From an uncultured Candidatus Entotheonella sp. (GTDB lineage: Bacteria; Tectomicrobia; Entotheonellia; Entotheonellales; Entotheonellaceae): a stretch of 64,000 nt of DNA. The stretch is from NCBI GenBank assembly GCA_951828535.1, contig OX639990.1, positions 3,397,300-3,461,299 on the forward strand, read 5' to 3'. The translations under genes were made by a program, and so were the position numbers. Below are positions 19,992-28,636 of this stretch, in pieces. The notes beneath the pieces were generated by a model that saw only the letters and a program-made list of their open reading frames with translations, was not told the DNA's origin and made no database searches. Within the stretch, counting starts at the first letter, position 1. The number at the start of each line of letters is the position of its first letter.

Positions 19992-21626
19992 TCACCGTTT
20001 CACGACGTAACCCGCGGCCTCGCGGTCCCAAGTTGCCGGGGTGACGCCCGCCTCGCGCAGGATGTGTTTTCGCAGTTTTTCCGTGGGGGTCTTCGGCATG
20101 TCACTGATGAACTCCACGTACCGCGGCACCGCGAAGTAGGGCATGCGTTCCTGGCAGTAATCGAGCAGTTCTTCCGGTTGGAGCTGCATGCCGAGGCGCA
20201 GCAACACGCAGGCTTTGACCTCGTCTTCGCCGCCGGCAACGCTGGACTTGACCGCCACGGCGGCAGACTCGGCAATGGCGGGGTGGTCGTTCAGAACCTG
20301 CTCGATTTCGTAGGATGAAATGTTCTCTCCCCGCCGACGAATACAATCCTTCATGCGATCCACGAAGTAGAAATAACCTTCCGCGTCGCGCGTTCCGGCG
20401 TCTCCGGTATGGAACCAGAAATTACGCCAGGCCTCCACCGTTTTTTCCGGCATGGCGTGGTAGCCGGCCATGAACGTCCACGGTTCCTTGGGGCGCACCA
20501 CCATCTCGCCCACCGTATCGGGCGGCAACTTCTCATCCGTATCGGGATCGACGATGGCCATCTCGAACCACTCGTCCAGCACCTTGCCGCAAGAATTGGC
20601 CCGCAGCCCCTCGTCGTAGGGCATGTAGGTGGGGATGTTCACCTCGGTCATGCCGTAGACTTCCAGCAGTTTGGTGTTGAAGCGTTGTTGGAACGCCTCC
20701 CCCCATTCAGGGGCGATCGGCACAGCGACGACGACGCGCAGGCGGTGGTCGCGGTCCTCGGCACGAGCGGGCTGCCGGTAGATGAACTCGGTCATCACGC
20801 CGAGGGTGTTGGTGACGGTTGCCCCGCATCGACGCACGTCGTCGAGCCATCGGCTGGCGCTGAATGAGCGCGCCAGAACGAGCCTGCAGCCGACGATCAG
20901 GGTACTGTACACCTGCATGAGCAGGGCGTTGGCGTGAAACAGCGGCATGCAGCAGTAATACACGTCGTCCGGGGTGAGACGAATGGCCTCGATCTTGGCG
21001 TGCCCGTATAAATAGAGGTGGGCGTGGGGCATGAGCACGCCTTTGGAAGGGCCGGTGGTGCCGGAGGTATACATGATGGCGCCGATATCGTGGTAGGCAA
21101 CGGGCACGTTCACGGGGGTGGCCGGGGCGTTGAGCAGCGTATCGAAGGAAATCGCGCGAAGCCGTGAGAAGGTCGGCAGGTCCATCTCCGAACCCTCGGC
21201 GTCCCTGACGACAACGGTTTCGAGATGCGGTACGCGATCCTCACTGGCTTGCAGCATGGGCACGAATTCGCGGCCGATGATCATCACGCGGGCGCTCCCG
21301 TGGATGGCGGCGTTGTTAATCACGTGTTCGAGGAAGCCGCCCTTGTAGGCGGTGTTGATCGGCACCATGCAGGCGCCCAGGCGGTTGATGCCGAACCAGC
21401 CGTCGAGGAAAGCGATGCTGTTGGGCATCATCAGCAAAACCCGTTCGTCGCGCTGCACACCCATGGCCGCCAAGCCGTTGGCCACCCGGTTGGCCCGCGC
21501 GTCCATGTCGCCAAACGTATAGGGCGGGTTGTCCTGGAACTGCACAAACGGCTTGTCGCGCAAGGCCGCCCCTTGCTTGGCCAGGACCGTACCCAGTATC
21601 CAGCCGGTTTTGTCGACCGCCCCCAT
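19992..21626 (-). CDS. AMP-binding acyl-CoA synthetase
   Basis: 544 residues from the ATG at 21626 after GGGAGGAG. The P-loop-like motif YTSGTTGPSKGV, the YGMTEVN motif, and FHTGDAG plus DRMKDCIRRRGENIS (hinge and adenylation) are all present, as is the C-terminal Lys in TPTEKLRK. The enzyme activates a carboxylic acid to acyl-AMP and then acyl-CoA. The closest family resemblance is to crotonobetaine/carnitine-CoA ligase (CaiC-like) and medium-chain ligases, but the substrate is not readable. It diverges from hisC. Three more in-frame start codons lie upstream without a ribosome-binding site. Confidence 0.9.
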   Translation of the reverse strand: MGAVDKTGWILGTVLAKQGAALRDKPFVQFQDNPPYTFGDMDARANRVANGLAAMGVQRDERVLLMMPNSIAFLDGWFGINRLGACMVPINTAYKGGFLEHVINNAAIHGSARVMIIGREFVPMLQASEDRVPHLETVVVRDAEGSEMDLPTFSRLRAISFDTLLNAPATPVNVPVAYHDIGAIMYTSGTTGPSKGVLMPHAHLYLYGHAKIEAIRLTPDDVYYCCMPLFHANALLMQVYSTLIVGCRLVLARSFSASRWLDDVRRCGATVTNTLGVMTEFIYRQPARAEDRDHRLRVVVAVPIAPEWGEAFQQRFNTKLLEVYGMTEVNIPTYMPYDEGLRANSCGKVLDEWFEMAIVDPDTDEKLPPDTVGEMVVRPKEPWTFMAGYHAMPEKTVEAWRNFWFHTGDAGTRDAEGYFYFVDRMKDCIRRRGENISSYEIEQVLNDHPAIAESAAVAVKSSVAGGEDEVKACVLLRLGMQLQPEELLDYCQERMPYFAVPRYVEFISDMPKTPTEKLRKHILREAGVTPATWDREAAGYVVKR

Positions 21627-21724
21627 TTTTCTCCTCCCCGTCTGAGTTCCCATGCCGGTGACGCCGACGCGTAACGCAAGGCGAGTGATAACGCCACGCA
21701 TCAGGCATCCTGATCCTGTACGTC

Positions 21725-21733
21725 TGCTATAAT
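21725..21733 (+). promoter_or_regulatory. Extended -10 promoter element upstream of hisC
   Basis: TGCTATAAT gives a perfect TATAAT with the TG extension. No good -35 hexamer is present at 16-18 bp, consistent with an extended -10 promoter. hisC begins ~95 bp downstream. Confidence 0.5.
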
Positions 21734-21828
21734 ACCGCGCCCTGAACAGCAAGAAAAATCACGCTGCCAGCTGCAAACGCAGGCGGCCTGGTGCGGCTTG
21801 GGACGGTTTCATAGAAGAGGACAGACAG

Positions 21829-22887
21829 ATGCACATTGACTCGGTGCTCGGGCGGGTTCGCGGCTGCATTCGGACGATGCACGGGTACGTTCCGGGCAAG
21901 CAGCCCGCACAAGGGCAGTACGTCAAGCTGAACACCAACGAAAATCCGTATCCGCCGTCACCCGCGGTGCTCAAGGCGCTGCGCGAGGCAGTCAACGCGG
22001 ACCTGCGGTTTTACAGCGATCCGCTGGCCACGCCGCTGCGCGAGCAGGCCGCCCAACACTACGGCTGCGCGGTGGATGAGGTCATCGTTGGCAACGGCTC
22101 CGACGACGTGCTGACGATGATTTTCCGTACCTTTCTGGACGCCGGGGACATCCTGGCCACGCCGGCGCCGAGCTACTCGCTGTACCAAGTGCTCGGGGCG
22201 TTGCAGGATGCCGACTACCGGGAAATCCCCATGGGCCCCGATTACACCCTGCCAGACGGCCTCGACGCCTGCGGCGCCAAACTCGTTTTCATCGTCAATC
22301 CCAACGCCCCTACCGGCGTGTTGCATCCCGGCAGCGCGCTGCGCGATTTCCTGGCGCGCAGCGACAGCATGGTCGTGCTGGACGAAGCCTATGCCGATTT
22401 TGCCGGTGAGAGCGCCATCGACCTTCTGCCCGAGCTTCCCAATTTGATCGTGGTGCGGACATTCTCGAAATCGTACGCGCTGGCGGGCATGCGCTTGGGG
22501 CTGGGTTTTGCGCGCCGCGAAGTCATTGCGCAGATGATGAAGGTGAAGGATTCGTACAACCTCGACCGCCTGGCGATTGTGGCCGGTTGCGCGGCGCTGC
22601 AGGATCAGGCGTGGCTGCGTGAGACGACGAGCCGCATCGTCGACACGCGCACAAAGGTCCTGGAGGCATTGACGGCCATGGGGCTGCACGTGCCGCCTTC
22701 ACGGAGCAACTTCGTGTTCCCACGCATCCCGGATGGGCGCGCCGCCGAGGTCTATCGAGCCCTCGAAACGCGCCGCATCCTGGTGCGCTACTTCACCGCT
22801 CCGCTGGTCGCCGATTCCTTGCGCGTGACGGTGGGAACGGACGACGACATGGCCGCTTTTGTCGAGGCGCTAGGCTCTCTGCTGTAG
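21829..22887 (+). CDS. hisC: Histidinol-phosphate aminotransferase
   Basis: 352 residues, fold-type I PLP aminotransferase. The PLP lysine is in RTFSKSYALAGMRLG, the NPNAPTG motif binds PLP, and LNTNENPYPPS at the N-terminus is typical of HisC. It converts imidazole-acetol phosphate and glutamate to histidinol phosphate; some homologues act on aromatic amino acids. It stands alone, not within a his operon, which leaves an aromatic or broad-specificity role open. ATG follows AGAGGACAGAC. Confidence 0.93.
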   Translation: MHIDSVLGRVRGCIRTMHGYVPGKQPAQGQYVKLNTNENPYPPSPAVLKALREAVNADLRFYSDPLATPLREQAAQHYGCAVDEVIVGNGSDDVLTMIFRTFLDAGDILATPAPSYSLYQVLGALQDADYREIPMGPDYTLPDGLDACGAKLVFIVNPNAPTGVLHPGSALRDFLARSDSMVVLDEAYADFAGESAIDLLPELPNLIVVRTFSKSYALAGMRLGLGFARREVIAQMMKVKDSYNLDRLAIVAGCAALQDQAWLRETTSRIVDTRTKVLEALTAMGLHVPPSRSNFVFPRIPDGRAAEVYRALETRRILVRYFTAPLVADSLRVTVGTDDDMAAFVEALGSLL

Positions 22888-22904
22888 GAGGGTCAAATGA
22901 GCGA

Positions 22905-22941
22905 TGGCGAGTGAACGGCAGACGGCACCGGCCACTCGCCA
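22905..22941. terminator. Stem-loop between convergent hisC and amtB
   Basis: TGGCGAGTG at 22905-22913 pairs perfectly with CACTCGCCA at 22933-22941 (19-nt loop) between two convergent genes. There is no T-tract, so it may be a Rho-assisted or weak bidirectional terminator. Confidence 0.45.
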
Positions 22942-22958
22942 ACAAATCCACTGCCCCT

Positions 22959-24335
22959 TTAGCGGGAGCTGGTGGCGGAAACGAAATCGCTGTATGCCGG
23001 CATGCCGTGCTCGCCTTGATCCAGCCCTTCCACTTCCTCTTCCTCCGACACCCGCAGACCGATCACGGCTTTGATGATGCCGAAGAATACCAGGGAGGCC
23101 ACCACGCAGACGACGCCGTAGGAGACGATACCGACGATCTGCGTGACCAGTTGTCCGGCCCCGGCCTTGGCCCCGAAGATGCCCACGGCCAGGGTTCCCC
23201 AGATGCCGCAGACGAGGTGGACGGACACCGCGCCCACCGGGTCATCCACCCGGATGCGGTCGAAGAAGACAACGGAGAAATACACGATCACACCGGCGAT
23301 CAGGCCGATGAAGAAGGCCGAGTGCAGCCCCATAAGATCGGCGCCGGCGGTGATGCCCACCAGTCCGGCCAGAATGCCGTTCAGGCCCATCGACAGGTCC
23401 GGCTTCTTGGAGAAAATCCAGGAGGTGTACATGGCGCCCAGGCCACCGGCAGCGGCGGCGATGCACGTGGTCATCAGGGTCAGTGAGGTGGCGCCCGGGT
23501 CGGCGCTCAGGACAGAGCCGCCGTTAAACCCGAACCAGCCGAGCCACAGCAGAAAGACGCCGATGGTAGCCAGCGGCATGTTGTGGCCGGGAAGGGCGCG
23601 AATCCTGTCGCCCACATATTTGCCCCGTCGGGCGCCCAGCATGATGGCGCCGATAAGCGCCGCCCAGCCGCCGACGCTATGCACCAGCGTGGAGCCGGCG
23701 AAGTCATAGAAGCCCATGGCGTCCAGCCAGCCGCCGCCCCATTTCCAGGAGCCGGCCCAGGGGTAGATCAGGCTCACGTACAGCACCGTGAAGATCATGA
23801 ACGAGCTCAGCTTGATGCGTTCGGCCACGGCGCCGGAAACGATGGTGGCCGCGGTGGCCGCGAACATGGCCTGGAACAGGAAGTCCGTCCAATACGTGTA
23901 GCCCTCGTTGTAAGCCTGCGTGACGCCCGCCCCGTCGGTGCCCAGCCCGAATCCCGCGAAGCCCAGGAAGCCGTTGAAGTCGCCCGGATACATCAAGTTA
24001 AAGCCGATGTAGGCGTAACTGATAATGCCGAAACAGATGATAAACGTGTTCTTGAACAGAATGTTGACGGTGTTTTTCTGCTGCGTCAGCCCGCTTTCCA
24101 GCGTCGCGAAGCCCAGATGCATGAGGAAGACCAAGCCGGTGCAGAGCATCATCCACAGGTTGTTGGCCGTGAAAACGCCCATGGACACGGTGTCCTCGGC
24201 CGGTGCCGCTGCCTCGGCTGCCCCCTGTGCGGGAGTGGTGTCCTGGGCCAGCGCCGCCGCCGTCGTGAACGCGACCGCGAACGCGACGAGAAGCAACAAG
24301 GTTGGAAGCCATTTCGGAGCGCGTCGGGTGTACAT
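22959..24335 (-). CDS. amtB: Ammonium transporter
   Basis: 458 residues from the ATG at 24335 after ACAGGAGGCAATC. A signal peptide (ending near AAALAQ) and a short Ala/Pro/Thr linker precede eleven predicted membrane helices. MHLGFATLESG matches the Amt selectivity-vestibule helix, and the pore twin histidines sit in LVHSVGGWAALIG and VSVHLVCGIWG. It conducts ammonium across the inner membrane. No glnK/PII gene is adjacent, unlike the usual glnK-amtB pair. A sigma-54 promoter at 24406-24422 and palindromes further upstream, plus the divergent NifA/NtrC-like gene, point to nitrogen control. Confidence 0.96.
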   Translation of the reverse strand: MYTRRAPKWLPTLLLLVAFAVAFTTAAALAQDTTPAQGAAEAAAPAEDTVSMGVFTANNLWMMLCTGLVFLMHLGFATLESGLTQQKNTVNILFKNTFIICFGIISYAYIGFNLMYPGDFNGFLGFAGFGLGTDGAGVTQAYNEGYTYWTDFLFQAMFAATAATIVSGAVAERIKLSSFMIFTVLYVSLIYPWAGSWKWGGGWLDAMGFYDFAGSTLVHSVGGWAALIGAIMLGARRGKYVGDRIRALPGHNMPLATIGVFLLWLGWFGFNGGSVLSADPGATSLTLMTTCIAAAAGGLGAMYTSWIFSKKPDLSMGLNGILAGLVGITAGADLMGLHSAFFIGLIAGVIVYFSVVFFDRIRVDDPVGAVSVHLVCGIWGTLAVGIFGAKAGAGQLVTQIVGIVSYGVVCVVASLVFFGIIKAVIGLRVSEEEEVEGLDQGEHGMPAYSDFVSATSSR

Positions 24336-24405
24336 GATTGCCTCCTGTACAGGTGGATCGTGTCGGGTTGAGATGCCGTCCTCGGAGTTGGCTGTTCCGT
24401 GGTAG

Positions 24406-24422
24406 AGCAATTCTTATGCCAG
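24406..24422 (-). promoter_or_regulatory. Sigma-54 promoter of amtB
   Basis: Read on the minus strand the site is CTGGCATAAGAATTGCT: GG (24420-24419) and GC (24408-24407) are exactly 10 bp apart, the spacing required by sigma-54. The predicted start is near 24396, about 60 bp before the amtB ATG. Confidence 0.75.
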
Positions 24423-24529
24423 CCGGCGCGGGTCCGGCCATCGGATCGCTGAAGCGACGCGGAGTCAATGATTTATGTGCTTCCGTGTGTCGAATCGGAA
24501 CCGCGCGAGGCCGGCCCGACGGGTCATGC

Positions 24530-24581
24530 CCGACAGTTTTGTCGGAAAGACAACATTGTTGTGTCCGGGCACAACAATGTT
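24530..24581. promoter_or_regulatory. Palindrome cluster, putative upstream activator sites
   Basis: Three overlapping or adjacent inverted repeats: CCGACA-N4-TGTCGG (24530-24545), TTGTC-N5-GACAA (24539-24553) and the 12-bp perfect AACATTGTTGTG-N6-CACAACAATGTT (24552-24581). They lie ~135-190 bp upstream of both divergent sigma-54 promoters, where enhancer-binding activators normally bind. The half-site does not match the classic NtrC or NifA consensus. Confidence 0.6.
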
Positions 24582-24693
24582 CGGCTTTTTGTCGTTGATT
24601 GATCGGTGGTAGGAACCGGCGGTTGGGTATGTGGGTCTTCAAGGATCGCGGGTTTACGTTGGCCACAGCGCATATTTCGCGATTTTTCGGGCG

Positions 24694-24710
24694 TTGGCAT
24701 ACAACTTGCT
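24694..24710 (+). promoter_or_regulatory. Sigma-54 promoter of the activator gene
   Basis: TTGGCATACAACTTGCT on the plus strand, with GG at 24696-24697 and GC at 24708-24709 spaced by 10 bp. The predicted start is near 24720, about 85 bp before the chosen ATG at 24806. The site lies inside the reading frame that a longer N-terminus would need, which supports the shorter start. Confidence 0.7.
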
Positions 24711-24805
24711 CCATTAACGCAATCAAAAGTCGTATTCGATTACCCGGCACCGGCCGTCCTCTCCCGGCCGGTGCCGGGCGGAGCCGAACCCAGGAACCCG
24801 CCAAC

Positions 24806-26341
24806 ATGCCAGCACCCGTTGCCGAAAAAACGCAGCTCACCACGCTTGTGGCGGTGAGTCAGGCTCTGGCCAGCACTCTGCACCTGGAAGCCGCCCTGCA
24901 CCGGGTGTTGGAATTGCTCGAGCGTCACCACGCCATGTTTCCGAGCATCGTTACCCTGTTCAAGGGCAAGTCGGCGGAGCTGACGATCGCCGCGGCGCAT
25001 GGCCTGACACCGCGGGGCAAGCAGGCGCGTTATCGCTTGGGGGAAGGCATCACCGGGCGGGTGACCGAAAGCGGCAAGCCGATCATCGTGCCGCGCATCA
25101 GCCACGAGCCGATGTTCCTCAACCGCGCCGGCGAGCGCAAGAATCTGCACAAGCAGGACCGGACGTTCATCTGCGTGCCGGTGGTTATCAATCGCCGGGC
25201 GGTGGGGTCGCTGGGGGTGGATTTACGCTTCAAGGACGACCGCGACTACGACCGCGAGTTGCACTTCCTACAGGTCGTTGCGTCCATGATCGCCCAGGCG
25301 ATCAACATCTCGCACCTGGTCGAAAGCGAGAACGATCGCCTGCGAGACGAGAACGAGCATCTGCGCGGGGAACTTCGGGAGCGCTACGATTTTTCCAACA
25401 TTATCGGCCACAGCAACCGCATGCGGCAGGTTTACGAGCAGATCACCCAGGTAGCGCCGGCCAATACCAACGTGCTGATTCGCGGCGAATCGGGTACCGG
25501 CAAGGAACTGATTGCCCACGCCATACACTACAATTCGGTGCGCGCCAAGCGGCCGTTCGTCAAGGTGAGTTGCGCCGCGCTGCCCGAAACCCTGATCGAA
25601 GCCGAGCTGTTCGGACATGAAAAAGGGGCCTTCACCGGGGCGGACGCCCGCAAGAAGGGACGCTTCGAGCTCGCCGACGGCGGCACCCTGTTCCTCGACG
25701 AAATCGGCGACCTCAGCCTCGCCACCCAGGTGAAACTGCTGCGCGTTCTGCAAGAGCGCGAATTCGAGCGGCTGGGCGGCACCGCCACGATCAAGGCCAA
25801 CGTGCGGCTACTCACCGCCACCAACCGCGACCTCGAGAAAGCCATCGCCGACGGGTCGTTCCGTGAGGACCTCTACTATCGCCTGAACGTCTTCAGCATT
25901 TTCGTGCCGCCGCTGCGTGAGCGCCGCGACGATGTGCTGCTGCTGGCCGATTACTTTTCGGAGAAGTACGCCCGGGAGAACCACAAGCCGATCAGGCGCA
26001 TTTCGACGCCGGCAATCGACATGCTGGCCAGCTACCACTGGCCGGGCAACGTGCGGGAGTTGGAAAACGCCATCGAGCGGGCCGTGCTGGTGTGCGAAGG
26101 GCAGGTCATCCACGGCTACCATCTGCCGCCCACGCTGCAAACGGCGGAAGCCTCCGGCACCCTGGCGCGCGTGTCGCTCAGCGAGGCGGTGGACAGCTTC
26201 GAGAAGGATATGCTGATGGATGCTCTGAAAACCGCGCGCGGCAATCGCGCCAAGGCTGCCAAGCTCCTCGGCACCACCGAGCGCATCATGCGCTACAAGG
26301 TGAAAAAGTACGCCATCGACTGCAATCGCTTTCGCAATTGA
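24806..26341 (+). CDS. NifA/NtrC-type sigma-54-dependent activator with GAF domain
   Basis: 512 residues from the ATG at 24806. A GAF sensory domain (about 20-165) and a short coiled-coil linker lead to the AAA+ module with Walker A GESGTGKE (about 227), GAFTGA (274-279, the sigma-54 contact loop) and Walker B TLFLDEIGD. The C-terminal Fis-type helix-turn-helix RGNRAKAAKLLGTTERIMRY is characteristic of NifA-like proteins. It should drive sigma-54 promoters in response to nitrogen or redox signals. It has its own sigma-54 promoter and shares upstream sites with amtB. Its last ~70 bp are duplicated at 28832-28935. Confidence 0.93.
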   Translation: MPAPVAEKTQLTTLVAVSQALASTLHLEAALHRVLELLERHHAMFPSIVTLFKGKSAELTIAAAHGLTPRGKQARYRLGEGITGRVTESGKPIIVPRISHEPMFLNRAGERKNLHKQDRTFICVPVVINRRAVGSLGVDLRFKDDRDYDRELHFLQVVASMIAQAINISHLVESENDRLRDENEHLRGELRERYDFSNIIGHSNRMRQVYEQITQVAPANTNVLIRGESGTGKELIAHAIHYNSVRAKRPFVKVSCAALPETLIEAELFGHEKGAFTGADARKKGRFELADGGTLFLDEIGDLSLATQVKLLRVLQEREFERLGGTATIKANVRLLTATNRDLEKAIADGSFREDLYYRLNVFSIFVPPLRERRDDVLLLADYFSEKYARENHKPIRRISTPAIDMLASYHWPGNVRELENAIERAVLVCEGQVIHGYHLPPTLQTAEASGTLARVSLSEAVDSFEKDMLMDALKTARGNRAKAAKLLGTTERIMRYKVKKYAIDCNRFRN

Positions 26342-26372
26342 GCCGGGCGTCAACACGCCACTAGAGCAGCGG
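26268..26372. repeat. Direct repeat A (activator 3' end), left copy
   Basis: 105 bp covering the last 25 codons of the activator, its stop and the following 31 bp, including a GGCGT-N4-ACGCC stem. It is repeated nearly exactly at 28832-28935 (a few substitutions and one deleted base). The two copies flank the accessory island. Confidence 0.85.
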
Positions 26373-26383
26373 ACCTGCCGCCA

Positions 26384-26475
26384 TGGCCTAGCCCAACGAT
26401 ATACCAGTTACGAGTTGCCAGCGACAAGCAAAAGGAACACGCAAGCACTCAATCCTATGCGATCGTTCATGAGGA
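26384..26475. repeat. Direct repeat B, left copy
   Basis: Sequence starting TGGCCTAGCCCAAC, related to 28637-28757 at the other end of the island, with scattered differences and a small tandem duplication in the right copy. In both places it is followed by an IS3 left-end sequence. Confidence 0.7.
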
Positions 26476-27145
26476 TGAACCTGGCCCCCGTGTTGATCGG
26501 GCACTTGGCATCGCTGGGCAGACTTGGGGATATCCTCAGGGACAGGCTGATGGCGGATGACTAGCAACGGAGCGAGGGCATCACGGCAACGCCGCGCCGG
26601 CCTCGGTAGACGGCCAAAGCAGACGCTGCGCATGGTCGAAGAGAGCCAAGAAAGTGGCAAGCGCATCTCGGCACTGGCGCGCCGTCGGCGGTGTAGCAGC
26701 CAATCTTGCGGATACTTGGCGCCGACTGATGGCAGTGGGAGGGGTTACTGCGTTGAATGCCTGGCGAGTGCGTGGCGAGCATCTCTGACCGCGAGAGCAC
26801 CGCCCTGGCGCGCTACCGGAATCAGCGGTTCGGAGGAGCGTGACGGGATACTTGAGACCGTCGAGACACGCTTTGGCGCTTGTCGAGGGACTCTACAACA
26901 ATGGCTCGCCTTATCCTGCCGAGGGCTCACGGCACTTCGCCACCCAACTCATTCTGGGGCCGTGCTGCACGCCGGTCAAAAGTCCCGAAGCAGGCGGCAT
27001 GACGGAAGCCTGCCTACGCACCTTCAAGCGGGACTAGGCGCGACTCAATCCACCCACCCACACGCAGGGCTCGCCATACCCTCGCCCCGCCAGTTCATCA
27101 GAGCCCAATAACCCACCCAATGTGTCCAGATAAACGGGGGCAACA
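26476..27145 (+). mobile_element. Decayed, internally deleted IS3-family (IS2-type) element
   Basis: This ~670-bp stretch matches both ends of the complete IS3-family element at 41894-43210, but lacks the middle. The left part is homologous to orfA (including EESQESGKRISALARR), now broken by stops. The right part is homologous to the end of orfB (NNGSPYPAEGSRHFATQL). The ends TGAACCTGGCCCCC and CGGGGGCAACA match the intact copy's terminal repeats. No functional transposase can be made. The divergence from the intact copy shows it is an old insertion. Confidence 0.8.
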
Positions 27146-27299
27146 AGATGGCTGAGCGGTGCAGACCTCTGCCGCGGCATGCCTCGGCAACATGGACGAG
27201 TTCGCGTGCCATTTTCAGAATACTCAGGCGATGGGCGGCGAACTGGTTTGCGGCTTCGCGTTTTCGACGGTTTTGAACCTGTCGTGTAGGAGGTGCCAT
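27146..27299 (-). pseudogene. N-terminal fragment of an IS481-like transposase
   Basis: Read leftward from 27299, about 50 residues resemble the N-terminal helix-turn-helix of IS481-type transposases: a lead-in QNRRKREAANQF, then HRLSILKMARELVHVAEACR. The similarity ends where the IS3 remnant begins at 27145, so that element appears to have inserted into this gene; the rest of the transposase is missing. The call comes from motif memory and needs a database search. Confidence 0.5.
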
Positions 27300-27396
27300 G
27301 ACAATCTACCTTCGCCGCTTGATAGCACGGAAAGAAGGTGAAGATGACACCTCAACAAACTTGGGCCTCACGATACATGTGGCAGCAATTCACTGC

Positions 27397-28578
27397 TTAT
27401 GAGTAATCCCCATCCGAGAGAACGGTATCGCCGGCGATATCAGCATCCCCATGGACATGAGCATTCCCATAGACCCAAGCATAGCCATAGACCCGAGCAT
27501 TCTCATAGACCCGAGCATGTTCATAGATCAGAGCATTCCCGTAGATATGAGCGCCCTGCTTAACCTCACCACTGCCATAAATCAGAGCATTCCCATAGAT
27601 CCTGGTATGCCCATGGACCCGAGCATTCTCATAGACCCGAGCATTCTCATAGATCCAAGCCTTCCAACGGACATAAGCATTCCCATAGACTCGAGCATTC
27701 CCATAAACCTTCACGTTCCCCAGTCCAGAATCCCCATTGAGCTGAGCCTCGTCATAGACCTGTGCATTCCCGTACACCAGGGCATTCCCATAGACCTGAG
27801 CATCGCCATAGACCTGAGCATTCCCATAGACCCGAGCATCCTCATAGACCCGAGCATGCCCGTAGACCTGAGCATTCTCATAGACCTGGGCATCCCCATA
27901 GACCCGAGCCTTGTATGAAATCTGAGCATTGTTATAGATCCGAGCGCCCCCAGAGACCCGGGCACTGCTGAAGACCTGAGCATCATCATAGACCTGAGCA
28001 TGCCCATAGACCTTAGCCTTGTGATAGACCCGAGCATTCCCATAAATCTGAGCCTTCCAAGAGATCTTAGCCTTTCCGTAGATCCGAGCATTCCCATAAA
28101 CCTTCACGTTCCCCAGTCCAGAATCCCCATTGAGCTGAGCCTCGTCATAGACCTGTGCATTCCCGTACACCAGGGCATTCCCATAGACCTGAGCATTGTC
28201 AAGGACCCGAGCATCTCCGTAGACCCTAGTATCGTCAAGGATCCAAGCATCCCCATAGACCCGAGCATTTCCATAGATCCGCGTATTCCCATCAAGCCTT
28301 ACGTTCCCAGGGCCTGAATCCCCAAAGACCTGGGCATTCCTATATACCTCAGCATTGCCAGAGACCCTAGCAAAGTCGCTGACACGAGCAGCGTTACAGA
28401 CCTCAGCGTCCGGGCCGACATAGGCAGTCGCACTCACAGTCGCCGTGCCCGCCACAAAGCCGCCGCCGTTGGCGTGAGCGGCGCCGCCTCCACCACCACA
28501 AGGAGCTGATAAGGCAAAGGATGCGTACACGCATATGACTGCAAGCTGAATCAAAAACCCGGTGATCATTCGTCTCAT
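27397..28578 (-). CDS. Secreted hexapeptide-repeat (beta-helix) protein
   Basis: 393 residues. A signal peptide (about 1-24, ending FALSA) and a Gly/Ala-rich spacer precede roughly 55 tandem hexapeptides of the type VYGNAR, VYGDAQ, IYGNAL, which run nearly to the C-terminus. The period of six with a small aliphatic residue at the first position and Gly/Asn/Ala after it predicts a left-handed parallel beta-helix of about 18 coils. No catalytic or acyltransferase motif is visible. A 112-bp block is repeated exactly inside the gene (131 codons apart). It is the only intact gene of the accessory island; an exported or surface structural role is inference. Confidence 0.75.
   Translation of the reverse strand: MRRMITGFLIQLAVICVYASFALSAPCGGGGGAAHANGGGFVAGTATVSATAYVGPDAEVCNAARVSDFARVSGNAEVYRNAQVFGDSGPGNVRLDGNTRIYGNARVYGDAWILDDTRVYGDARVLDNAQVYGNALVYGNAQVYDEAQLNGDSGLGNVKVYGNARIYGKAKISWKAQIYGNARVYHKAKVYGHAQVYDDAQVFSSARVSGGARIYNNAQISYKARVYGDAQVYENAQVYGHARVYEDARVYGNAQVYGDAQVYGNALVYGNAQVYDEAQLNGDSGLGNVKVYGNARVYGNAYVRWKAWIYENARVYENARVHGHTRIYGNALIYGSGEVKQGAHIYGNALIYEHARVYENARVYGYAWVYGNAHVHGDADIAGDTVLSDGDYS
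27692..27803. repeat. Exact 112-bp internal duplication, copy 1
   Basis: Identical to 28085-28196, offset 393 bp (131 codons), within the hexapeptide-repeat gene. Both copies encode the irregular block with AQLNGDSGLGNVKVYGN, so the repeat array grew by segmental duplication. Confidence 0.9.
28085..28196. repeat. Exact 112-bp internal duplication, copy 2
   Basis: Second copy of 27692-27803 within the hexapeptide-repeat gene; the match breaks immediately outside these limits. Confidence 0.9.
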
Positions 28579-28636
28579 CTCAAATCCCCTTGCTTCGATG
28601 GTGTAGGCATGAAAGGCCCGTCAGCGATCATCACGT

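Noticed and set aside
24552-24581. The 12-bp palindrome as a Rho-independent terminator
   Set aside because: It lies between two divergent promoters, where no transcript needs to end, and the T-run is separated from the stem; an operator is more likely.
27430-28330. Possible CRISPR-like or VNTR array
   Set aside because: The repeats are in frame with a hexapeptide protein, with no constant spacer length or unique spacers, and no cas genes are near.
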